Assembly (NCBI GenBank): GCA_029821515.1
Contig: JALGTD010000029.1
Coordinates: 1 to 10,247, forward strand
DNA from: Candidatus Zipacnadia bacterium
GTDB taxonomy: Bacteria > Armatimonadota > Zipacnadia > Zipacnadales > Zipacnadaceae
DNA length: 10,247 nucleotides
Direction of reading: 5' to 3'
Shown here in pieces: positions 1-7,034 of this stretch (position 1 is the first letter of the stretch; the number at the start of each line of letters is the position of its first letter). The position numbers and the translations under genes were made by a program. The notes beneath the pieces were generated by a model. That model searched no databases. It had not been told where the DNA came from and worked only from the letters and a program-made list of their open reading frames with translations.

Positions 1-432
1 GCCCGCGACGAAGAGGTGGTGCAAGCCGCCATCGCCGCTAACGCTCACGACTTTATTATGGACTTCCCCGATGGCTATGAGACGCGGGTCGGTGAGCGCG
101 GGTCGCGACTGTCCGGGGGACAGCGCCAGCGCATAACCATTGCACGAGCTATTCTGTCCAATCCCCGTATACTCATACTCGATGAGGCCACCTCTGACCT
201 GGACTCCGCATCGGAGGCGCTCATCCAGGATGCGCTCGAAAAGCTGATGGAGGGACGAACGACTTTCATCATCGCCCACCGTCTCTCGACGGTCACGCAT
301 GCTGACAAAATTCTGGTGATTGACGATGGACGCATTGTCGAACGGGGGACTCACGCCGAACTAGCCCACGCCGGCGGAGTATATGAGGAACTGTGCAAAG
401 TCCAGTTTAAAGAACCTCAGCAGTCACCTTAA
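1..432 (+). CDS. ABC exporter, C-terminal part of the ATPase domain (MsbA/LmrA type), 5'-truncated
   Basis: The frame is open from base 1, so this is the tail of a longer gene, with 143 codons visible. It shows the second half of an ABC ATPase: signature motif LSGGQRQRI (visible residues 37-45), Walker B ILILDEAT (57-64), a D-loop written SDLD rather than the usual SALD, and the H-loop histidine in IIAHRLST (His93). The end, DDGRIVERGTHAEL, is typical of exporters that fuse a six-helix membrane domain to the ATPase (the MsbA, LmrA and BmrA group). Such proteins use ATP to move lipids, lipid-linked sugars or drugs out of the cytoplasm. The Walker A motif and membrane domain lie outside the window, so the substrate cannot be told. 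The neighbouring glycan-active enzymes make a lipid or glycan cargo plausible, but that is inference. The stop is at 430-432, 55 bases before the next gene. Confidence 0.93.
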   Translation, partial: ARDEEVVQAAIAANAHDFIMDFPDGYETRVGERGSRLSGGQRQRITIARAILSNPRILILDEATSDLDSASEALIQDALEKLMEGRTTFIIAHRLSTVTHADKILVIDDGRIVERGTHAELAHAGGVYEELCKVQFKEPQQSP

Positions 433-487
433 CCACTTAGCCAGCGCAATCCGCTCACCGCTGAGCATTCCCGGTTGGTAACACATA

Positions 488-1645
488 ATGTACACAAAGA
501 CTCTTCACTGGTCGGTATGGCTATCATCGGTAGCAGTGACGGCAACCATAATTGTAGGATGGTGGTCAGTCGCTGGTTCCGATAGCACCCTATCCACCAA
601 TGCGTCAGTCGTCAACAGCCACGAGGTGAAAGTTGTTGAACTGCGCGGAGTGTGGAGCGGCTACCAAGTTAAGCCGGACTGGGATACGGCTACACAGAAG
701 CTCAGTGCAGCCAATTTCAACGCTGTCTTCCCCTATGTTTGCAGTTCCGGCATCGCTTACTACCACAGTCAGGTACTACCGGTCTCCCAATTTGCCCAGC
801 AGCACGACTACCTGGCGGAAGCTGTCAGTGCTGCGCACAAGCACAATATCGCCGTGCACGCGCGGGTGTTAGCACTCGAAATGCTGTTTGCTGCCGAGCA
901 GACCAAAGCTGCCTTCGCTGCAGCCGGACGGCTGATGACTAACTCCCAGGGGGAAACTGCCCCGTGGCTGTGTCCCACTGACCCGCGCAATCGGCAACTA
1001 CTGGAGCGAATCGTCACCGAGTTAGTCACACATTACGATATTGACGGACTACAATTCGACTACTTGCGTTATCCGGGACGGGACTACTGTTTGTGCCAGC
1101 GATGCCGGCGGCAATTCGCTGCCGATACCGGAGCCCAGATCAGCCAGTGGCCGCAGGATGTCTTGCCTGGAGGGCCGGGCGCACCGCAGTTCAACAAGTG
1201 GCGCCAGGAGCAATTAACGGCCTTGCTTTCTGATCTTGTGGCCCAGGCGCGGGCTGCTCGACCCGATATAGTAATATCCGCAGCCGTCTTCCCGCGCTGG
1301 GCAGAGCATAGTGCGAGGTTTGGTCAGGACGCCGCCAGGTGGGTGCAGCTAGGTCTGCTGGATTTCGTTGCCCCGATGAACTACACGGCAGATCGGCTGG
1401 ATTTCGCGACATGGCTGCTGACCCAGCGCAAGGCAATCGGGGGCCGCGTTCCGCTCGTGGTAGGTATGGGACCGCTGAGCGATGCCTGCCAATTTGACGG
1501 TCCCGAGCAGCTTGCTGAACAGATTCAGATTGCCCGCAGCTTCGGCGCTGGTGGCTTCATTATCTTCAAGTACACCGACCAGTTCGCGCAGGAATATCTG
1601 CCTTACTTGGCCGAAGATGCCACGGCTACCCTTGCAAGCCCTTGA
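488..1645 (+). CDS. GHL10/DUF187-type glycoside hydrolase-like protein, exported or membrane-anchored
   Basis: A 385-residue protein. Residues 11-29 form one hydrophobic segment, suggesting an uncleaved anchor or signal peptide, so the enzyme probably works outside the cytoplasmic membrane. From about residue 50 it follows the TIM-barrel pattern of the glycosyl-hydrolase-like 10 (DUF187, YngK-like) family: RGVW near the start (53-56), a barrel strand with DGLQFDYLRYP (186-196) whose acidic residues are the likely active-site candidates, MNYT (297-300) and FKYT near the end (360-363). A short cysteine motif C-x-C-x-x-C (201-206) follows directly after the FDYLRYP strand; similar cysteines occur in relatives. 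Members are thought to cleave polysaccharides or cell-wall-related glycans, but substrates are mostly unknown. The ribosome-binding site before the ATG is weak (GGTTGG about 9 bases upstream). It follows the ABC exporter on the same strand and may be co-transcribed. Its last 20 bases overlap the end of the convergent gene. The family call is fairly firm; the reaction is inferred. Confidence 0.85.
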   Translation: MYTKTLHWSVWLSSVAVTATIIVGWWSVAGSDSTLSTNASVVNSHEVKVVELRGVWSGYQVKPDWDTATQKLSAANFNAVFPYVCSSGIAYYHSQVLPVSQFAQQHDYLAEAVSAAHKHNIAVHARVLALEMLFAAEQTKAAFAAAGRLMTNSQGETAPWLCPTDPRNRQLLERIVTELVTHYDIDGLQFDYLRYPGRDYCLCQRCRRQFAADTGAQISQWPQDVLPGGPGAPQFNKWRQEQLTALLSDLVAQARAARPDIVISAAVFPRWAEHSARFGQDAARWVQLGLLDFVAPMNYTADRLDFATWLLTQRKAIGGRVPLVVGMGPLSDACQFDGPEQLAEQIQIARSFGAGGFIIFKYTDQFAQEYLPYLAEDATATLASP

Positions 1646-4316
1646 GTTGGCTGCTGCGCTCACGAACAACTGGCGGCTCTACCACTTGCCCGCCGGCCTG
1701 CTTGAACTCCGCCACAACCTTTGCCCCCGGGCCGTCTTTCCAGAACTCCTCGCGCTTGAAGGCACCAGCGAAATAGTCAGTGTCGAAAACGAGGGTATCC
1801 ACGCGCCGCCTGCCGTCTGCCCTGAGCAGAGCCTCGCGCAGAAACTGCACGGGCCATGGCAGCTTGGTATCTATTACCACCGTCTCCGGCCCAAATTTCT
1901 CCCGGCACTCCTCCGTCGTCTCCTTGCTCCAGGTGAAGACGACTGTCTTTGTCCCTACCGGCATCTTCGGCCGGCCCCAGTCAAAGGATTGTGTAGTAAG
2001 TGCCACCCTGGCGTCAGGTGGATGGGCATAGACGGGAATTTGCTTTTTCTCTCCGGACGCCAAAGAGGTAAACAGATTGTCGCCAGTGGTATCAAGCGGG
2101 TTTGCAGCCAGCAGCACCTCTGTATCAGTATCATCCTCGCGGGTGACCGTAGCCTCGTCTCCGTCTACCTCCAGCCGCAGACGCGCCTCGCCCACCGGCA
2201 GATTGCTGATGGTCATCTCGTGCCAACCTCGCGGCATCTGAGGTCGCAGGAAAACCCGCCCACTGGCCGCATCCACCTCCATACCAGTCAGATAATGCAA
2301 AATCGCTTCGGCGTTTATGCCACCTTCCCAGGGCCGGATGCGGTGCTGGCCCCAGACTTCATCGCTGGGCCGATTATCCGCCTCATTCATCTCGGCGAAC
2401 CCGCCCGACTTCTCGGCCGCGGTCAATACCCCACTTAGAGCCACCTCAGCAGCAGGATGACCAATTGAGGCCAGTGCATACAGTGCATAGCCCGGTATCA
2501 TTGTGACATACGGCTCGAACCCTGGCGTTGTCTTCGGAGTAGCATCGGGCTGCCACAGATATTTCAGAGAGTTGAGCACGTTACGCCGCTGCTGCTCGGT
2601 GGCATGGGCATAGCCGATCCACAGCGGCCGCAGATTGATTGGCGCAAACGGGCCGGGCTGGACCTGGTCACTCAGATCGGACATCGCCGGTGCATAATAT
2701 CCCCGAGCCTGCTGCCAGTAGTACTTCTCCGTCGCTCGTCTCATCTTGTCGGCGCGGCGCCGATAGTCCACAGCCTCCTCAGCCTTGCCCAACTCTTCGG
2801 CCATTTCCGCGAGCGCCTCAGCGGCGACGACATATTCAAAAGCCGAGTCAGCCGAGCGCGTCTCCAGGTTCACATACAACCCCACGTCCTGGCCCCTCTC
2901 GAAGAATAGATAGCCGGGGAAGCGATACGTCTCATCGCCGTGAAAGGGTAGAAGGCCTCGCTCGTCAACGGCCTGTCCCAACAGGCAACGGCACAGCATC
3001 GGCCAGTGTTTACGGATAAGCTGCAAATCACCGCTTTGCCGGTAATACCAATAGTGCTGGAGGATCACGAAGCTGGAGCTTTCCGCCGGCTCGACGGGAG
3101 CCTGCGACCAATCAATTTCCGGAATCTGTTCTACATCCAGATCCAGCGGTAAATTGTTGCCGATCTTCCCCTTCGTCGCACAGCCCCGGAAATGATACTC
3201 CAGATGCCGGCGCACCGATTCAAAATCCCCGACCGCACTGAGGTAGCGCACCGGCCCGTTGCTGTCGCGAATCCAGGTATACGTATATCCATCCATCGGC
3301 GAGTAGCCGCCGGCCTCGGCCTGCTGGACCGCGCAGAGGTATTTGGAAATGGTGAGCAGCTCGCCGACCTCGGGCTGTTCAGGAGTGTCGACAGTCACTG
3401 TGCGCTCGTTGTAACACCTCCAATACTCGTGGTTGTCATCCACCAGCGCAAAGCTCCGCTCACGCACCAGAGAAAATAGGTCATCATCTTGATCATCGGC
3501 TTTGCTGACTACAAGGTAGGCCAGCTTGGCTACGCTGTCACCCGGCTGGAAGGTCCCCAGTTCACAGCGCAGCACCGGCGTGTTCTCACCCATCAGCCCC
3601 GGCTTGGTCTCCGTCGTTAGGCTGTCAGGCAGAGGGATGTTGGGACGACCGCGCTCTATTCGTGTCCGTGAGCCGAGGAACCCGCCCTCCATGACGCGAT
3701 CCCCGCGCCGCACGCGAATACCGTTATCTGTTGGCTCGCCGCCCATAGCGCCGAACGCCAGTGCAAGCGCTACCCCGCGTTGCGCCTGCTGACCCTCATT
3801 GCTTACAATCATAATCCGACATAATATGGGCAACTGCGGTGGGGCGAAATCATAAGTGGTCAGGCGCAGCCCGTCGACGCTGAACGATTCGGTGCTAACG
3901 ATGCCTCCCGGCTTGACCCAACGTACCCGCTGGGTGCTCCAGGCCACAACTTCATTGCCCAGGTACACTAGAGGTACGATATCACCCAGGAAACCGTCCT
4001 TCTGATAGGTCGGCCCGATGACGTTCGTCAGTGTACCCAGCGGGTATACAGTACCTTCGTGGGCAAATACCCGCCCGCTGCCAATCGGGAAGACGCCGAG
4101 GTCCGAGTAGTCCGGCCACTGCTGGCCGGTCAGGTCCACTTCCTGTTGCCAGTGCTCGAAGTATTCAGTCAACCACGGACGCGTACTGGTCAGTTCCGCT
4201 TCGGTCAGTGCGTGCTGCTGACGGTTATACCTGGCCGGACTGCAGCCCGCAGCTAACACAATCGCCATAGCTGCCATCATCAGCAGTGTATTTTTGCTCA
4301 TAAAATCGATCAGCAT
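1626..4316 (-). CDS. Large lipoprotein with a six-hairpin (alpha/alpha6) glycosidase domain, GH15-like
   Basis: An 896-residue protein. A lipoprotein signal is visible: a hydrophobic stretch at 10-24 followed by LAAGC, with Cys25 the likely lipidated residue. The ATG used here is at 4316; a second ATG at 4301 would give a more typical signal (MSKNTLLMMAA...), and neither has a clear Shine-Dalgarno site. After the signal come a probable N-terminal beta-sandwich (about 45-310), a helical toroid (about 315-680) and a small beta domain (about 685-785). This layout is known from glucoamylase-like and related glycosidases. YTYTWIRDSNGPVRYL (344-359) resembles the substrate-binding WxRD motif of GH15-type enzymes. 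The likely catalytic acids lie in AEMNEADNRPSDEVW (641-655) or RPWEGG (661-666), but I cannot assign them. The last 110 residues (786-896) look like a separate alpha/beta region. It probably hydrolyses an oligosaccharide at the cell surface. The gene lies 65 bases downstream of the phosphodiester glycosidase gene. Confidence 0.8.
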   Translation of the reverse strand: MLIDFMSKNTLLMMAAMAIVLAAGCSPARYNRQQHALTEAELTSTRPWLTEYFEHWQQEVDLTGQQWPDYSDLGVFPIGSGRVFAHEGTVYPLGTLTNVIGPTYQKDGFLGDIVPLVYLGNEVVAWSTQRVRWVKPGGIVSTESFSVDGLRLTTYDFAPPQLPILCRIMIVSNEGQQAQRGVALALAFGAMGGEPTDNGIRVRRGDRVMEGGFLGSRTRIERGRPNIPLPDSLTTETKPGLMGENTPVLRCELGTFQPGDSVAKLAYLVVSKADDQDDDLFSLVRERSFALVDDNHEYWRCYNERTVTVDTPEQPEVGELLTISKYLCAVQQAEAGGYSPMDGYTYTWIRDSNGPVRYLSAVGDFESVRRHLEYHFRGCATKGKIGNNLPLDLDVEQIPEIDWSQAPVEPAESSSFVILQHYWYYRQSGDLQLIRKHWPMLCRCLLGQAVDERGLLPFHGDETYRFPGYLFFERGQDVGLYVNLETRSADSAFEYVVAAEALAEMAEELGKAEEAVDYRRRADKMRRATEKYYWQQARGYYAPAMSDLSDQVQPGPFAPINLRPLWIGYAHATEQQRRNVLNSLKYLWQPDATPKTTPGFEPYVTMIPGYALYALASIGHPAAEVALSGVLTAAEKSGGFAEMNEADNRPSDEVWGQHRIRPWEGGINAEAILHYLTGMEVDAASGRVFLRPQMPRGWHEMTISNLPVGEARLRLEVDGDEATVTREDDTDTEVLLAANPLDTTGDNLFTSLASGEKKQIPVYAHPPDARVALTTQSFDWGRPKMPVGTKTVVFTWSKETTEECREKFGPETVVIDTKLPWPVQFLREALLRADGRRRVDTLVFDTDYFAGAFKREEFWKDGPGAKVVAEFKQAGGQVVEPPVVRERSSQLKGLQG

Positions 4317-4381
4317 CTTCGAGCTCTAGCCTCTAGCTAAGAAACAGTAACGCTACCTCGTCCGAACACAGTTGCAAGCAT

Positions 4382-6250
4382 CTAATCTCCAGCCTCAGCT
4401 GGCACCACCAGCAGCGCATTTGAGACAGCTCGCGGGTGGCCGTCGCGTGGGTGGTTGATCACCTGGTCGCCCTGAACAACGGTGGCAGAGCCGCCCCCGT
4501 CAAGATTCATCGCATCCCGTGCTCCGAGTTTGACCAGGATCTGAGCAAGCTCAGTGAGCGTTACGCCGCGGCCTGGCTCATCGGGAGGTGTCTCAACTGC
4601 AACAAGCATAAGCAGTCCATCCGGGGTGACGGCGACCGCCGAGCGTGAGGCAGCTCCGCCGCTTACATCCCTACCGAATATCTCCGGTGAGGCTGTGACA
4701 TGGGGGCGGCCATCTTTGACCAGGCGGGGACCTGCACCGAGGGCATAAGCGAGTTTCTTCCACTCGGGCTTGGTCCCCAGTCGCGTCCAGACCCCCTCGC
4801 CCTCGCGGACTTTTTCAAGAAGCGGGGCATATCGTCCCGATCCCGAGATCACATATCCTCCCGGAGGAATCTCCACCGGCTGGTCATCACTATGCTTGGC
4901 CACAACCACTGCCTCTCCGGAGACCACCAGGCGTGTACATTGAGCACAGGGCGAGAGAGCCTCGCCCCATCGTGGCGTGTATATCACCAGCCGGTACGAC
5001 TCATTATGCCCCCGGTTTATCCCGTCCAACTCCAGATAACCGTGGTCGCCAAAATAGAGTCGTCCCTCGAACGACAGGCGATCCATCAGCAGCTCGCCGT
5101 CGGCTGTTATGCCCAGGGCAGTGCGATTCAGTATGGGATGCTTGATCCATTCACCATCAACAATCAGTAAACCCAGCGGCGGTCCCTGCGCCGCAAAGAA
5201 GCCGCCATTCAAAGCAGCAACGGCCCCATACTGGCGGGCAATCGCCAGCACCGAGCGGCGAGAATGCACTGTCTGTCCGGCCAGCGCCGGGCGAATCTCC
5301 AGACCTTCCTGCCCCGGGTCAACTTTGAGCACATATACATCAAGTGGCCCCCGTGGCGTACAGAAATTGCGCACCTGCCACCGCCCCGCGCTGGGCTTCA
5401 CTGGCGGTAGCGGCTTTATTGGAATGGGTTCAGGCGGAGGCTTGCTTAGATCAACCACAATTCGCGGCGGAGCCGGTAGAGTAAAGCTGTTGACGTCCTG
5501 CCAGCCCGTAGCCGCAATCACCAGCCGCGTAAATCCGTCCGAGGTAGCCGACTGGGCGATGCGCGAGACTATCGGGTTATTAAAGCGCAATAGGCGCAGC
5601 CGCCCGGGCTGGCCGCGCTCGTCAGGCGGCCGCGCAATCTCAACAGTTATCCTGTCACTCTCCACGGCCCAACTGTAACCAGCAGGCTTGCTGACGTCAA
5701 TTACCAGGCGTGTCTTATCGGGGTGCTGGCCTACGCGGATATTCTCAACGCGGGCGCCTGGCAGATTTAGCCTAACCGCAGGCTCACCGTCCTGCGCCGG
5801 AGTAACAGCGAAGTCTATGTCAAAGGCGCGGGCCAGCGGTTCCAGTGGAATTAGCAGTTCACCGTCGATCCGTTGCGGAGCAGGCCCTTCAAAAGCAGTC
5901 TCGCCCACTTGATATCGGCTCTGCCCCACCGTAGCCCACAGCGAGTCGTCGTAGGCACTCAGCCGGTAGCAGTCCGGCGCCTCAAGCTGTTTTACAGCAA
6001 TTCCCAGATTCCGATGAATGAAAGCAGCCGGCAGGTACGCGGTCTTGCCGTCGTATCGGGCCACCGGCTGGCATGAAATCTGCCGCGAATTGATGGTGAT
6101 CGAACTAATTGGCGAAGAGAGCACCTCGGCGCGTACATCAGCGGACACGCTGAGGCTGATGAGGACTAGGATGACAGCAGTGAACAAGTGGGGCTTGTGA
6201 TAATAGCTATTCATTCGCTGGTTCAATGTTAACCGTGAAGTTGGTTGCAA
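4382..6250 (-). CDS. Secreted phosphodiester glycosidase (NAGPA/DUF2233) with copper-amine-oxidase-like and AMIN domains
   Basis: A 622-residue protein with four parts. A signal peptide covers about 1-41 (hydrophobic core HLFTAVILVLISLSVSA). A copper amine oxidase N-terminal-like domain follows (about 50-165), a fold used by bacteria as a surface or wall module. Next is an AMIN-type domain (about 168-268) with two similar halves, TRLVIDVSKP and TRLVIAATGW...RIVVDLSKP; AMIN domains direct proteins to peptidoglycan in the periplasm. A proline-rich linker (271-286) leads to the catalytic domain (about 300-617). The catalytic domain shows the family hallmarks NGGFF (348-352), RTALGIT (376-382), GAGPRLVKDG (505-514) and NLDGGGSAT (582-590). 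The family includes the human lysosomal uncovering enzyme, which removes GlcNAc from phosphodiesters; bacterial members may trim sugar-phosphodiesters of wall or capsule polymers. The chosen start is a TTG at 6250 with AGGA six bases upstream; an ATG at 6214 gives a more usual signal length but has no ribosome-binding site. Confidence 0.9.
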   Translation of the reverse strand: MQPTSRLTLNQRMNSYYHKPHLFTAVILVLISLSVSADVRAEVLSSPISSITINSRQISCQPVARYDGKTAYLPAAFIHRNLGIAVKQLEAPDCYRLSAYDDSLWATVGQSRYQVGETAFEGPAPQRIDGELLIPLEPLARAFDIDFAVTPAQDGEPAVRLNLPGARVENIRVGQHPDKTRLVIDVSKPAGYSWAVESDRITVEIARPPDERGQPGRLRLLRFNNPIVSRIAQSATSDGFTRLVIAATGWQDVNSFTLPAPPRIVVDLSKPPPEPIPIKPLPPVKPSAGRWQVRNFCTPRGPLDVYVLKVDPGQEGLEIRPALAGQTVHSRRSVLAIARQYGAVAALNGGFFAAQGPPLGLLIVDGEWIKHPILNRTALGITADGELLMDRLSFEGRLYFGDHGYLELDGINRGHNESYRLVIYTPRWGEALSPCAQCTRLVVSGEAVVVAKHSDDQPVEIPPGGYVISGSGRYAPLLEKVREGEGVWTRLGTKPEWKKLAYALGAGPRLVKDGRPHVTASPEIFGRDVSGGAASRSAVAVTPDGLLMLVAVETPPDEPGRGVTLTELAQILVKLGARDAMNLDGGGSATVVQGDQVINHPRDGHPRAVSNALLVVPAEAGD

Positions 6251-6256
6251 AAAAGA

Positions 6257-6260
6257 TCCT
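6257..6260 (-). promoter_or_regulatory. Ribosome-binding site supporting the TTG start of the phosphodiester glycosidase gene
   Basis: On the minus strand AGGA lies six bases before the TTG at 6250 and shares its first two bases with the TAG stop of the upstream gene (6259-6261). The alternative ATG at 6214 is preceded by TGAACCAGCGA, with no Shine-Dalgarno-like run. The overlap suggests translational coupling between the two genes. Confidence 0.5.
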
Positions 6261-6891
6261 AATCTTGCTCACGGCAGTAACGTAAATATTCCAGGCCAAC
6301 CACTGTCGCCGAGACGTTACAATAGGTAGCAACACGATCAATGATGCGATTGACCTGCTGATTGTGCATCTCTTCGTCACCGGGGGCTTCTTGGCGAGCC
6401 GCCTGCTCGACCTCGTATGTCCTGGCGAGTGCCTTTATCATCAGTTGCGCCAGGTCGGTACCTCTGGATCGCGCCCGGCTGCCGGTGAAGACTTCCACAA
6501 CATCTTCCAGTCCCTGGCGCCACACCTCGCGCGCACCTTTTTGGACTGTCCTGGTGTGCGCGTGTGCCGTTGCCTCTTCCACGCTAGCAGCTTCGCGCTC
6601 CTTGGTCCGTTCCCAGCTTGCCACGGTCGTGCCGGAAATAACTCGGATATCCAGGCGGCGGCCAGCAGCCTGCTCCAGCAGCTCCTCGAGCTGCGACTTG
6701 TTCCGACTGGTCTCAATATAGCCGGCGTGCTGCATATCAGCCGGCTGCAAGCCGACAATTAGCGTATCTTCATCAACTATCAGGGGAGTAACCGCATCCA
6801 CCGCGGCCCACAGCGAGGGATTCAGATCGCCTTTGTGGAGCAACTGCGTCATTTCTTCCCACAATTGCTGCGCGTCTAGGTCTTCTGCCAT
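6259..6891 (-). CDS. Uncharacterised protein with a DnaA domain-I-like N-terminus and no ATPase domain
   Basis: A 210-residue soluble protein with no signal peptide or membrane segment. Residues about 8-86 follow the pattern of DnaA domain I (DnaA_N): an opening helix LWEEMTQLL, a middle strand with DEDTLIVGLQP (40-50), a helix NKSQLEELLEQAAGRRL (64-80), and a final strand DIRVIS (81-86). In DnaA this domain mediates self-association and contacts helicase and regulators. The AAA+ domain and the DNA-binding helix-turn-helix of DnaA are absent. Instead there is a charged helical linker (about 92-118) and a helical C-terminal region (about 120-210) that I do not recognise. The start is well supported: GGGAGG lies eight bases before the ATG. 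It is the first gene of the minus-strand unit, with only 8 bases between its stop and the next start. Function unknown; a protein-protein interaction role is inferred. The match is by eye and moderate. Confidence 0.6.
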   Translation of the reverse strand: MAEDLDAQQLWEEMTQLLHKGDLNPSLWAAVDAVTPLIVDEDTLIVGLQPADMQHAGYIETSRNKSQLEELLEQAAGRRLDIRVISGTTVASWERTKEREAASVEEATAHAHTRTVQKGAREVWRQGLEDVVEVFTGSRARSRGTDLAQLMIKALARTYEVEQAARQEAPGDEEMHNQQVNRIIDRVATYCNVSATVVGLEYLRYCREQD

Positions 6892-6933
6892 TGGCTCGAC
6901 CTCCCGACTCCAGTCACGCCCACTTCTCTAGCA

Positions 6934-6962
6934 TTGACAGAGCTGACTGACTTTAGTACTAT
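6934..6962 (+). promoter_or_regulatory. Sigma70-type promoter for the pyruvate kinase operon
   Basis: A perfect -35 box TTGACA (6934-6939), a 17-base spacer and a -10 box TACTAT (6957-6962). Transcription would begin near 6969, giving a leader of about 65 bases before the pyruvate kinase ATG at 7035. The leader would run through the opposing minus-strand promoter at 6990-7018. Confidence 0.65.
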
Positions 6963-6989
6963 CGCACTACCGCCGCTTGTATTGGCTGG

Positions 6990-7018
6990 ATTATAACACA
7001 GGGCCGGACGTGTGTAAA
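6990..7018 (-). promoter_or_regulatory. Sigma70-type promoter for the minus-strand unit
   Basis: Read on the minus strand: -35 box TTTACA (7013-7018), a 17-base spacer and a perfect -10 box TATAAT (6990-6995). Transcription would begin near 6983, giving a leader of about 92 bases before the ATG at 6891. The spacer contains a short dyad, ACACA at 6996-7000 and TGTGT at 7011-7015 on the plus strand, which could be an operator half-site pair or chance. Confidence 0.7.
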
Positions 7019-7034
7019 CGCCGGGGGCTAATAT

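Noticed and set aside
453..466. Hairpin GCTCA-CCGC-TGAGC after the ABC exporter gene, a possible terminator
   Set aside because: The stem is only five base pairs and no T-run follows it, so it does not meet the pattern of an intrinsic terminator.
1482..2438. Plus-strand open frame of 318 codons crossing the end of the GHL10-like gene and antisense to the lipoprotein gene
   Set aside because: Its translation shows no recognisable motif and has the low-complexity look of a shadow frame; both overlapping genes in other frames have clear family motifs.
4317..4381. Search for a promoter or terminator in the 65-base gap between the phosphodiester glycosidase and lipoprotein genes
   Set aside because: There is only a short CTAGAG direct repeat and no convincing -35/-10 pair or hairpin with a T-run, so read-through from the upstream gene is more likely.
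5109..5678. Plus-strand open frame of 189 codons antisense to the phosphodiester glycosidase
   Set aside because: It is rich in Ser, Arg, Gly and Pro as expected for the reverse of a GC-rich gene, and it has no recognised domain.
6996..7015. Dyad ACACA-N10-TGTGT as a Rex-like or other redox operator
   Set aside because: The half-sites are in the opposite orientation to the Rex consensus and are only five bases long, so no regulator can be named.
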